DNA from: Latrodectus hesperus | Lineage: Eukaryota; Arthropoda; Arachnida; Araneae; Theridiidae | Reading direction: 5' to 3' | DNA: 64,000 nucleotides | NCBI GenBank assembly: GCA_037975125.1 | Contig: CM075853.1 | Span: 35,411,113-35,475,112 of the forward strand | Shown: positions 48,094 through 64,000 of the stretch, one piece after another | Numbering within the stretch: the first letter of the stretch is position 1 | Layout: each line of letters opens with the position of its first letter | The notes under the pieces: model-generated | The model's database searches: none | What the model was told of the DNA's origin: nothing | Seen by the model: the letters and a program-made list of their open reading frames with translations, nothing else | Position numbers and translations under genes: made by a program

Positions 48094-51000
48094 AATATTT
48101 TTATCCTTGCTTATTAACTGATTTAGAATGTAAATGTAACAATAAGTATTTTTAAATTATAAATATATTGTTTAAATAATGTGACACCCTATGATTCTCT
48201 AAGTAAGTTATATGGAGGAGAATTTTAGTATATATATATAAATTCAAGAAGAAACTTTTTTGCCCTTACTTAAATAATATTTATTAAGTCTATGAAATTT
48301 AATAACTTTTTATAACATTTAACAAATAACATTAATTAAATGTATCATTTACATTTCTAAACTCATTTATATAATGTACGTAGAATATTGGGTTCTAAAT
48401 TGAGAAAAATGAATGAAGCATAAGTTAAGACAGTCGTTAATTTAAAGTGCAATAAATAAATTATGAAGCTTCATTTGTAGAATATTAATTAAAGCAAACT
48501 AAAATAGTGAAATTTTTAGTATAAAAAACGCATTAATTTCTTCTTCAGATCTTTAACATTTCACACAAATGGAATTTTGGAGTGTGTCAAAAATATCATG
48601 CCATTTTTTTATAAAAATAATGAATTTTTCTTAAGAAAATATACTAATATGATGAGAGAGACAAAAGAAATTAAAATGGGAAAACATACAGAAAATACTG
48701 AATAATAAATAAGAATGTCCATAATGATTAGCTTATAGAGAGAAAGCAAAATATATCAATAAATCATTCCTTAGAATCTATAACTATTACCAATATGCTT
48801 ATACGTATATATAGAATGTATACTTTTTATTCTGTCGTATATCTTAGAAACAAACTTAACATCAAAAACTTATTTATTAAACAAAATAAAATATTTGTGA
48901 TAAATATTTTATATTCATATCGATATATACTACATTTTTCATTTAACTAATATGAATAAAACTGTACTTAAGTAATTGAATATATTTATGGGGCAAAGAG
49001 GAATGGCATTTTAGAGTTGTCTTTGATGTACTTGATTCGGAATAAATTAATAAAATTATTTTCAATCTTAAATTTTTAAATAATGAAATTATTATTACGT
49101 TTTTATATTATTTGTATTTCTCAGTTACACATAACTTGGAGAAGCTTCACAGTAGAAATACTTTAGTTAATTCCAGTAAGAATATTGAATTTAATGTTCA
49201 GTTGGATAATTTTTTTTACAGTAAAATCATAAAAGATAAGCCATTTTTCTGTCAAATTATGGTTGTTATTTATATTTATGCAGAAATTAGATGCTACAAA
49301 TTTATTTCAATAATTTTGCTTTAAATTATCATAATTACAATAATGGTGCAGATAATCAAATTATTATGAAAAATATTATAAATTGCTAATTATGTTTAAA
49401 AGAATAAAAATGTTTGAAATTTCATTCATGTTTGAGTTTTTAGCAGAGCCAAATGGGTTAAAATATTTATGTAATTAAACTGTTTTTTCTTTCAATCAAT
49501 AAAAAATACATTATTTTTGTTGAAAATGTGCATTCATTTTGCGTAAATAATAAGAAAGTTTGGTAAATAAACTTTTATTTCCTGCAAACAGGGAAATTAA
49601 AAATAATAAAAATTTACAAATATAAATCATTAGAAATAAATTAACTTACATTTAAAAAATAAAGTTAAATATCTATTATCTTAAAGACATTTCCAATGAA
49701 AATAATATTTTTTACACCATTTAAAGATTATATTTCTTCTTGCTTTATTGAAACAAAAGACCTTTCTTCTTGTCAATCACCTCTTAAAATTATGGTTAGT
49801 TGAGTCCTTTATTTTGAAATTATCCACAAAAATAAGAAAGTTTACTAAAATCTTATTAAAGTTAGATATTATTTTTAAACTGGGAAACGTTGAGTAACAA
49901 ATGTAATTTATTTTTTTAGAATTATTTTAATTGCAATTAATTTGGTGAATTAAATAGAAGTTTACTTGATCACAGAATTTTATATTTATAGAATAGAAAA
50001 ATAATATATGAATAAACTAAATATAAATTAATAAAACTTATGAGTTGTAGGATGAAAACTTTCAATATATATTGGAATTTTGAAAACTATTAAAAAATAA
50101 ATAATTATATTTACAATATATATTACTTTAAAAATACTTAAATATCAAAGAATATACTGCATCATTAAATCACAGAATTTGCATTTTTATCCAATCTTAG
50201 ACACTTAAATATTAATCCTATTTAAATATGCAATAATATTCCTTCCCGAATTAATGCTAATCATTAAACTGAAACTGCTCATGAATATTCACGATACTGA
50301 TTTGTTAAGTTGAAATAACTAAACCTTTGTCAGTGACAGTTATGTGTCTAATCTCAGTAAAAATGTTCTTTACTGATACTTAAAAATATTGGTAACTATT
50401 ATTATAAAAACTTCTAGAAACTTCTCTCTAAATAATTACGTATAGCATGCAATTATTATGCTCCATTAATTTTAAACCTAAATAATGTATATTTTAAAAA
50501 ATTTAAAAATTAGTTTAATTTCCAGAATGCAAAAATACTGCTGGCCTATTCTGATTATTTAAATTCTGAAATGTCTGTAAATGTGTGAAACAAAAAATGC
50601 GCAATTTAATTAATAATTTTAATGTTAGAGTTGTGAATTATTATCATATGATATCACACACATTTGTTATAAGAACATTATATTATAATGGAAACTGAAC
50701 TAAATGTTTTGGCTTATGGTGATATTTGAAAAACAGATTGCATGTAGAAAATGTTTAAATATATATTTGTAATAACGAATACGTTATTTCATGCACATAC
50801 AATAAATGCGGATTTGTGAAAAACCTCATATTAAAGAAACATCATACATTATTCAAAACATCTATTATTCGAATTTATGGAAAATTGGATTTGATCAAAT
50901 GTAAAAATATACATATAATTAAGGAGAGATTTCTTCATTAGCTAGTTGTTTGTAATATTTGTATACATATCCTTCATATTTAGGAGACCTAAAAATACTG

Positions 51001-52589
51001 AATAAAATATGCATTTCTTATTCTCTAGTAACCTGATATTTAAGTAAAAATTGAGTAAAGCAAACTGTTTGTGCTGATAGATTGTTTAATGTTTTGTTGA
51101 AATAAGCATAGTAAATGAATTGAATTGCTGAGAAATGTTGAGCCCGCAGAAAATATTTTTAATCTGAACAAACTTCAAATACATAGAAAGAATGAATTGT
51201 CATCAAAATAACAAATTTTTTACATAAAATAGGGGTATCACCACGATTGGTGTAACATGAAGAAAATGGGCTTAAAATTTACGAATACATGAATTAAAGA
51301 CTCTGCGTTTATGAAAGATATTCATTGCTCAAGAAACCAGTAAATATCAAAAAAGAATTGTCTTAATTGATATCGCTTAATATTGACACGTAACATTGAT
51401 TGAATAAGTAAACAACAATCTCTTAAATCATAATGTTACCGTGCCCTTTTAATAGCTTCTTGTATTAAAGGTAATGACAGAAAACTAAAGAAAAACTTAG
51501 TAGTAAGTATGCTACGATCTTTTAATTTCCAACAGAAGCACATTTTGTTCTATATTATCCGAATACATGAATACTAAATAAAATTGATGAATAAATAATT
51601 TGCTTTTAATATAATCCCTTTGGTTGTTTTTGATGATATTGCTAAAATTTTAAATATGAATATAAAGATTGTACGTACAAAAACTTCAAATAATTCTGAT
51701 TATTTAGAATGAAATAACCATAATCGTAAGAAAATTATATCATTTAATTCAAATAAGTTTTAATATTAAAATACAAATAATATTAAATAATAACAATTAT
51801 TAAAAAAATAACATAACAACCACTTTTAAGACATTGATATTTGAAATTCATAATTATAATAAAAGCTTCATAATATTCATAAATATACAAAAACAAGTCA
51901 ATCAATGGTAAGCTTCCATGAGAAATCATTGACTAATGAAAATATTGCTATTTATAGATTTAATGTAATGAACAATATCATTAAAAACAGAAGTTTCACA
52001 ATACTTTCGTAATTATAAAAATACACAGAAAGTTATAAATTAGATTATTTAAATACTTTTAATGACATATAGTTTGTTTTGATTCGAACTATAATTTAAA
52101 AAATTGTGTAGTTAATATATTTTCATTTTCAATTAATCAATTTTGTTATATGTTTTAATATACAATTTGGATAGTCACAAAAAAGAGTATTAGAAATAAT
52201 TTCGATAAAGAAACACATTTTAACTTTATCTCCTGTATTTTTTCAACAGTTTTAGTAACTATTGATGACCCATAAAAAATGTAATGTTATAAAATTACGT
52301 AAACCTATTTTTAATTTTACGGAAAAATTATCTAAATATATAGGATTCTAGTTTAATTTCTTATAAATAATGTTTATACTTTATTATTGATTGAATAGGA
52401 ATAAAATAAGCTAAAATATTAGATATTTAAGTCTACTAGTTTTGCTAATATATGTGAAAAACTCAATGTAAATGCTAATAAACTTGAAAAATGTAATTTA
52501 AAAATTGATATACTGTAGACATTAATAGTATCAAATGTAAAACCAACTACTCTTTTTAACAATAAATATGGAAAGGAAAATATTTTCTT
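48094..52589. other. A+T-rich spacer, no gene seen
   Basis: 4.5 kb without a recognisable feature. The 70-codon frame at 49112-49324 is not distinctive. Confidence 0.6.
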
Positions 52590-52890
52590 ATTGTTTTTCT
52601 AATGCCCTGTGGGTGTTACTAAGATTTTCTCCTTTCCAGTATGTCAAGGTTTGGAAGTGATTGTAATTTTATATAGCACGGAAAAGAATGGGCATGACCC
52701 CTAAAGTAAATGGTATCATAATGAGTCTTGTAAGAAGTAAATGGGTAACTTAAAAATCAAATAGCAAGTGAAAGACCCACAGACTTGGCTTGACAATCCT
52801 ATAGGTATCATTTTAGATGAAGAATATAGCGACTAAGTTTTATATATATTTTACGTGCTTCATCAGCCATTAGTGAACAAGAAAGTAAGT
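52590..52890 (+). other. Mixed-composition patch with acceptor-like motif, unassigned
   Basis: TTCTCCTTTCCAG (52627-52639) fits a good 3' splice-site consensus and is followed by DNA of more balanced composition. One frame stays open for about 20 codons before a stop. There is no recognisable product. It may be a decayed exon, an untranslated exon or a transposon relic. Confidence 0.2.
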
Positions 52891-53190
52891 CACTTTGGTT
52901 AATATATATTAAAGTGAAACTAGACTTGAAATAAACATCCTCATTTAATACAACAGCACAAAAAATGATGAGACATTAAAAAGAAAAAACAAATAGTAAA
53001 CATCAGCTATATTGTAATGCTCTCCTGTGTGCTTAAGCTTCACAGTTTTTTCATCACAGAACAATATCAGAAACTGAACGCATGTTTTCATAAAACAAAA
53101 CCGAGATCTTAAAAAAATCCGTGCTTAAGTTGATTATGTAGATGCGTCGTTAGTTGTATAGTACTATTCAAAGTAGTTAACACAATATAC
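52891..53190. other. A+T-rich spacer, no gene seen
   Basis: Nothing recognised. Confidence 0.5.
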
Positions 53191-53242
53191 ATTGGTTTTA
53201 CCCATAGGCATAAAAATTCTTATGCCTATGGGTAAAACCAAT
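53191..53242. repeat. Perfect 23-bp inverted repeat, 6-nt loop
   Basis: ATTGGTTTTACCCATAGGCA-type left arm (53191-53213) and its exact reverse complement at 53220-53242 surround AAATTC. The arms are more G+C-rich than the surroundings. It is followed by a 19-bp direct repeat at 53271-53289 and 53296-53314 (ATTAATTACTTCATAAATT). Confidence 0.92.
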
Positions 53243-53314
53243 AGTTCCCATGATAGTTTTGATGACAAAAATTAATTACTTCATAAATTTTCGTTATTAA
53301 TTACTTCATAAATT

Positions 53315-54299
53315 AAAATATTTAAACTTATGTTTTTGTTAGTTTTTGTGTGTGTGTGTTTTAAAAAATATTGCTATAAGATTATTCCTCAGTATTAAAA
53401 TTAAAATGCGATATGAAAGTACACTGGTCCAAGCTATTAGAGGTTTATTACTATATTGAATAAAATGTTAATGAAGAAATATCATTGTTTACAAAAGTTA
53501 CTGATTTTAATTAGCAACTGATAAGGAATAAGTTTTTGACGACGTTATAACAAAAATTATTATTTGTGAATACCATATAAATAAGTGCAAAATAATTAAA
53601 TGCGTAAATTTTTAGGACCAAAATATGTGTTTGACAGTATGGTTTTCCTGATTAAAAACAATGTCAACATGTTCAAGGCATAGAATTAAAGAAGTTACCA
53701 TATAGAGAAATTAAGCTTTCTTCATGGATTGGACCATTTTTACCTCATTTCTGTAGATTTGAGCATTGAAACTGCTAAATTGATTTTGGGTGTTGAATGT
53801 CCATAGAGTAATAAAATGTTCCTCCTAAAAAGTCAATATATATTTTTAGGCTAATTCACCAGAAATGACATGTCAATCATTCAGAAAATAATTTTTCCTA
53901 GGTAAGTGAAATGATTAAGCATTTTAAAACACTGGCTAATGGATTGGTGAGCATGAAATATCATCCATCAAAATTCATTTGAAAAATAATTGCATGATAT
54001 CTTAAACTAGTTACTAAAGGTATCAAGAAATTCTTCACATGATATTTATTCACAACCATATGGATAACGAAAAAAGATTTATAAGCCCTCAGAATTTGTG
54101 GAGTAGTGTATCCAAAAGCTACTACAATCGGGAAATCACTCTAGCTGTGGGGCAGATATGCATAATTCAGAAGAAAAATCCTTTCTTAGAAAACATGTTC
54201 AAGAAAAGCAGAAAAATCTCAAAGAAATATTTCCAAATTTATAGTTCAAGGTTTATCACTGCATAAAAAACCCACGGGATATTTTATTCTTCTTCTAGG
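53315..54299 (+). other. Spacer with an unassigned 75-codon frame
   Basis: 54039-54266 is open for 75 codons (MIFIHNHMDNEKRF...), with mixed residues, and the upstream 53600-53820 also has interrupted open stretches of more balanced composition. I do not recognise a family. A long-decayed retroelement is possible but unsupported. Confidence 0.2.
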
Positions 54300-56145
54300 A
54301 TTTTAAATTAAACTCTAGTCTAAAAAAATTAAAAGCTTTAATCACCATAAAGGGAAATAGGATACTTATAATATTAATATTTTTTTGAATCTATACCAGA
54401 AGTCTTCATTGTTATCCAAAGTGATTGTAGTGTAAAATGTTTTGCAAAATTGCAAAACATATTACATCACACACAAGAAAACATAAATATCCAGTTTACA
54501 TCACTTTTATATAAGAAAAAGTACAAAACGTATTATATTGCATATAAAATAACAATGTTAATTGAATATTTATGTTTTCGCGCATTTTTCCGTGTATAAA
54601 AGGCTATAAAGAAAATTCATAGTAAACATTTTTGGGTAGATTTTATTACTTTATAAGCATTATTATTTGATTAACTTAAAACTTTATAAATAAGAATGAT
54701 TTTAGTGAAAGAATTCTTTTTATTTTATAAAAAAGTTTAAATTTAGTTAAAGCTAGAACTATTTTTTTTAATTTATACAAGAGGAATATGTCTTTTGCTA
54801 ATATAAATCTACTACAAGGATTAACTTTGTTTGCATTTTTATATTTTTAAGTAGAATCATTAAATAGTATGGCTTGCTCTATATTGCTTTAGAATGCATT
54901 AGTAATAGTCTTTTAAAACGAGTACAAAATATATATCTTTAAACCCAATAAAGTTTTATCATACACAGACATAATCTGTTATGTATGTTGTAGAAGAGTT
55001 ATGTAAAGCTGTAGAAGAGTATTTTTTAAAATTGATTTGCAGTAAAGTTTCAGAAAGTCGTCAAAAATAATACCCTAGTTGCATATTTCTTTAGATATTT
55101 CATTGAAGAAATGCATTGAAATTGAATTCAATTTCATTCTTAAAGTTTTAAGTGATTTATGAAAATATCGGAAGATATAATTATGATAAATCAATAAAAA
55201 TACATCTACATTTCGAAGAAGTAAGTATTTCGCTTTGATAAATTATTTTCCATTCCTACTAAGTATAAAATCTGTTAAAAATTAATATAACTAGCATAAT
55301 TATAATAACTAGTTATCTCATTGATAAGGTAAATATAGGAATCTTGTGGATGTGTATTTGTAAGTGTTCAACAGAGATTTCAATATTTATTATAATTAAG
55401 ATAATTACATAGTTTTGTATTTTTTAAAACTGCAATTTCATTGCTTATTTCAAAATACATTAAAAATATCAAAACAATACAAACAAGGAACTGAAAAAAT
55501 CATTAGGAATCTTTAGCTTTTAAAATTTTTAAACTTATAATATATACTAATGCTCACAATAGATATTACTATAATTTTCATTTCATGTAAGTGAAAGAAT
55601 AAAATGTATTTAAATTAAAACTGAAAATGTTCCTATAAATTAATAATGAGAAGTATATATTTAAAATGATTTAATTTTAAAAGAGTTAAATAGTTAATAC
55701 TACAAAAACTTTACATTTAATCATAATACCCATAAAAGAATCCCAAAAGATATTCTAAAATGTTCAAATGATTGATAATAAATGCTCTTTAAACAAGAAC
55801 CTTTATGGGATTTAGCCTAAAGTTCTTCAGAATTAACATGAGATAAACACATGCCATTACCATTTACCACGGAAATGTAAATTCTGATTTTAAACAGGTC
55901 ATAAATATTCATGAAATCGACTGATAATTCCTAAGCAACAGATCCGTTGGCTGACCCTTTCATGTATTAATATTGTACAGTATTAAAAAGTGCTGCTGAA
56001 ATATATTCATATTTAGATTCAAGTTGTGGAATCTAAAATTTGAATACATAATTGTGTTTTATTTTTCAGATTATAAATTTTATTTAAATTAAAATCTACC
56101 TAACTGTAAATTCATAACAATTGTAGAACAGAAATTTGATTTCTC
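54300..56145. other. A+T-rich spacer, no gene seen
   Basis: Nothing beyond a 10-bp hairpin at 54437-54460. Confidence 0.6.
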
Positions 56146-56158
56146 AGGCACGGAAATG
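56146..56158. repeat. Target-site duplication of the SINE, left copy
   Basis: AGGCACGGAAATG, repeated exactly at 56441-56453. Confidence 0.95.
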
Positions 56159-56440
56159 AAGCTCGGTGGCTTAGTGGCAGCGTTTCACGCTCCCATGACA
56201 CAGGTCTGAGGTTCGATCCTCGGGCTGGGCAAGGTTGACTCAGCCTTTTACCCCTTTAGTGGGTCGATTAACTGAGTACCAAGCGTGCTTAGGAACTAAA
56301 CACTGGGAGTCTTACGTTAGGCTTACCACCTAACTGGGACATATGCTTCACACCCCAGGGCCCTCGGTCATGAAAACAGTTATGGGCACTGTAGGCCTTG
56401 GCCCACATGGGCTGTCGTGCCATGGAGTTTAATTTAGCTT
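56159..56440 (+). mobile_element. tRNA-derived SINE (282 bp)
   Basis: A G+C-rich 282-bp insert between perfect 13-bp direct repeats, the hallmark of target-primed reverse transcription. The 5' end (56161-56231) resembles a tRNA: a seven-pair acceptor stem with several wobbles (GCTCGGT with GCTGGGC), an A box TGGCTTAGTGG (56167-56177) and a B box GGTTCGATCC (56210-56219), one base shorter than the canonical GGTTCGANTCC. The B box lies in a six-pair stem with a 6-nt loop. About 200 bp of unrelated body follows, ending TTTAATTTAGCTT without a poly(A) tail, which suggests mobilisation by a LINE that recognises a specific 3' end. The source tRNA is unclear. The perfect duplication suggests a fairly recent insertion. 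Confidence 0.9.
56161..56231 (+). promoter_or_regulatory. Internal pol III promoter of the SINE (A and B boxes)
   Basis: A box at 56167-56177 and B box at 56210-56219, 32 bp apart, an ordinary tRNA-like spacing for RNA polymerase III. The short B box and the weak anticodon arm make a working tRNA unlikely. Confidence 0.75.
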
Positions 56441-56453
56441 AGGCACGGAAATG
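56441..56453. repeat. Target-site duplication of the SINE, right copy
   Basis: Exact copy of 56146-56158. Confidence 0.95.
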
Positions 56454-57589
56454 GATTTGTTAAAATCAAAATTTGTTTACTAATTTGTGTCAATATTAAA
56501 CATATGATAATTTAGTCTCTTATTTTAGTTTCTGTAAGTATAATAAAACTGATAATTAATTATTTTGAAATCATAATCAAAACTACTCTCACTATATAAG
56601 AAAACTGTTTTGTATTTTATCAAAACTGTGTATATTTTATTGTGTGTATATTTTCTTTACTGTGTATATTTTATCAAAAAGATATTTTAATATATTGAAA
56701 ATTGTCATTACATTTTCGCAAAACAAAATGTTTTGAGTAATTTTTAACAAATGTCTTTAATACTTATTTAATGAAACATACAGAATATTTACCGTTTTCA
56801 CAAATTTCATAAAAAATAATTATGTAAACATGCAGAGGAAATTAAATTTTCTCAATTCAAAAAGCTCTCATTAAATCCTTTCTTGAAATTATAAATTATA
56901 TACGTGTTTTTTAAATACTTTGTAAGTTTTTCCCGCATCATTATAATATAACAATCAATAGTAAAATAACATCAGAAATTGTTTCTTTTTTAATTTGCAA
57001 AATTTTAAAATACGATGATTGTTAAAGAATTTCAGCAATTAAAAAAAAAGCAAAACAATTATTTAATTAAAATGAAATTTTATATGTAAAAAGACCATGA
57101 CAGTAAATGTATATATATAAATATTTTATAATAGATATTTAATTCATGAATCACAGATATCATGTCTGATGATGGAAACTGGGGATTTAGAAATGAGGCT
57201 TTTATTTTCAGTTGTGTTATCGAATTCCCCACATAACTGTAGCATATTTTTAAAAATATCTTTGTGAAAAATTTTATTCTAGAGAAGAGCTATTTTGCGT
57301 CATAGTAGAAAATAAAAATCTAAAGGCATTTGAGGTGTCATAGAGTAAAACCACATAACCAAACCCTGAGAAAATAGATTTGTATATTTTTATTATACTT
57401 TAAATTTAAGAGTTTCCTCTTTTCCTTTCAAACTATGCTGTTATAAAGTAAAGGGAAGGATGTAATAAAAATTGGCACAATGAGACAAGTCCAATAAAAG
57501 AATATATTTTTCCTTTCGGAATGGTTGGGTGATATTAAGAAAATTGCAAGGAAAGTTTATGTTTCATGATATAATTTATATGTAAATAT
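56454..57589. other. A+T-rich spacer, no gene seen
   Basis: Short degenerate repeats around TGTGTATATTTTATC near 56625-56680; otherwise nothing recognised. Confidence 0.55.
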
Positions 57590-58165
57590 GACCAGTCGGG
57601 ATTGAGGGGGAGAGATTTCTGACCTATCCCATAGATGTAGAGGAGGTACTATAGAAATTTGGAAAACCAATTGTATACGGAGGAGGAGCTAAGATGTAAA
57701 TTATGAAGAATTAAAAACAGCATCTAAAAAATGAGAAGACAGAACCCCAACACAAGTCCCTCGCACAGAGGAAAGGAGTCCAGGATTGCAGATAAGAGCA
57801 ATTGAACAAAATGAGAAGCTAAAGTGATTTTAGATGTAAATGGATTATGAATGTCCTGCTCAATAGTCTTGACTTTCCTGAATGAAGTTGCAGATGTCCG
57901 ACAAATTGATGAAGATAAGAAGAGACGGCAAAGTCTGAAAAGAGATAACAGAGAAAAAAGAGAAAGCTCATGAGGAATGAGCAAGCCAAGCGAGATGCTG
58001 AGCAGTAAGCCAAATTAGATGTGGAGATATCAGCGGATGGAAATGCAAAGCGAAGATGCCGAGTAGAGGACGGGAAGTAGATGAGAAAAGAGAATCATCG
58101 ACACTGGAAAGTGGTAGTGCCATTGACGATTGGAGACACCATACTGCTACTTCTAAAAGGGGTGA
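57590..58165 (+). other. Purine-rich island, possible decayed coding sequence or exon
   Basis: About 575 bp with far more G and A on the plus strand than the surroundings. No single frame is open throughout. One frame is open across 57896-57973 with a very basic and acidic stretch (DEDKKRRQSLKRDNREKRE), and another is open at 58056-58163 (from MPSRGREVDEKRE). The latter runs into AAAGGGGTGAGT, where GT at 58162 fits the 5' splice-site consensus, after which composition drops back to A+T-rich. This could be a decayed transposon gag-like or helicase-element region, or the 3' part of a real exon. I do not recognise a family and the frame changes argue for decay. Confidence 0.35.

Positions 58166-63915
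<5,750 letters not shown>

Positions 63916-64000
<85 letters not shown>
63916..64000. repeat. (TA)n microsatellite running off the window
   Basis: TA repeats from about 63916 to the last base; the true end lies outside. Confidence 0.95.

Noticed and set aside
53600..53830. Possible BEL-type or other retroelement relic
   Set aside because: Interrupted frames gave only a vague resemblance to a protease-linked region, with no diagnostic motif.
56161..56231. A genuine tRNA gene
   Set aside because: The T loop is one base short, the anticodon arm is weak, the acceptor stem relies on wobbles, and it continues into a 282-bp unit bounded by target-site duplications.

Overview
This window looks like non-coding nuclear DNA of an arthropod. 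It is extremely A+T-rich, with long (TA)n, (CA)n and (GATA)n microsatellites and several eukaryotic transposons: a Ty1/copia retrotransposon, a Tc1-like element, a mariner-like element with a DUF4817-type N-terminus, and a tRNA-derived SINE. An arachnid host, perhaps a spider, is my guess from the transposon families and base composition; the sequence does not prove it. I found no convincing host gene, no real tRNA or rRNA gene, no CRISPR array and no bacterial-type operon. Most of the 64 kb reads as a gene desert or the inside of a very long intron.

Layout. 1-18,955: A+T-rich spacer with a 171-bp candidate retroposon (2340-2510), a 57-bp-arm hairpin (5994-6119), a slightly G+C-richer island (9720-10100), a 25-bp hairpin (11586-11643), and (TA)n and (CA)n arrays. 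18,956-23,492: a complete copia retrotransposon on the minus strand, with an intact 1249-codon gag-pol frame, two 285-bp LTRs that look identical, and a 5-bp target-site duplication. 23,561-25,297: a 158-bp (TA)n array abutting a decayed mariner-like element with DD41D (rosa-type) spacing, minus strand. 25,300-31,730: spacer with two (TA)n arrays and a G+C-richer island carrying a perfect hairpin and a degenerate direct repeat. 31,732-32,942: a Tc1-like element (plus strand) complete at both ends, with 27-bp inverted repeats and TA duplication, but with a broken transposase of DD36E spacing. It is followed at once by a (CA)n-(TA)n-(GATA)n compound array.

33,200-47,900: spacer with (TA)n arrays, the longest about 373 bp at 40421-40793, a second Tc1-like relic on the minus strand (38741-39140), a 140-bp foldback (39621-39760) and a 25-bp hairpin (45587-45643). 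47,926-48,093: a palindromic (TCTA)n-(TA)n-(GATA)n array. 48,094-64,000: spacer with a 23-bp hairpin (53191-53242), a tRNA-derived SINE with a perfect 13-bp target-site duplication (56146-56453), an unresolved purine-rich island ending at a consensus-like splice donor (57590-58165), and two terminal (TA)n arrays.

The elements work independently. The copia element carries every domain needed for its own copying and could still be active. The DNA transposons are dead copies, and the SINE would depend on the reverse transcriptase of some LINE not present here. The most unusual structural signal is a set of six near-perfect foldbacks with 6-12-nt loops and unrelated arms, which look like local inverted duplications rather than one MITE family. 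All calls come from reading the sequence by eye; no database search was possible.
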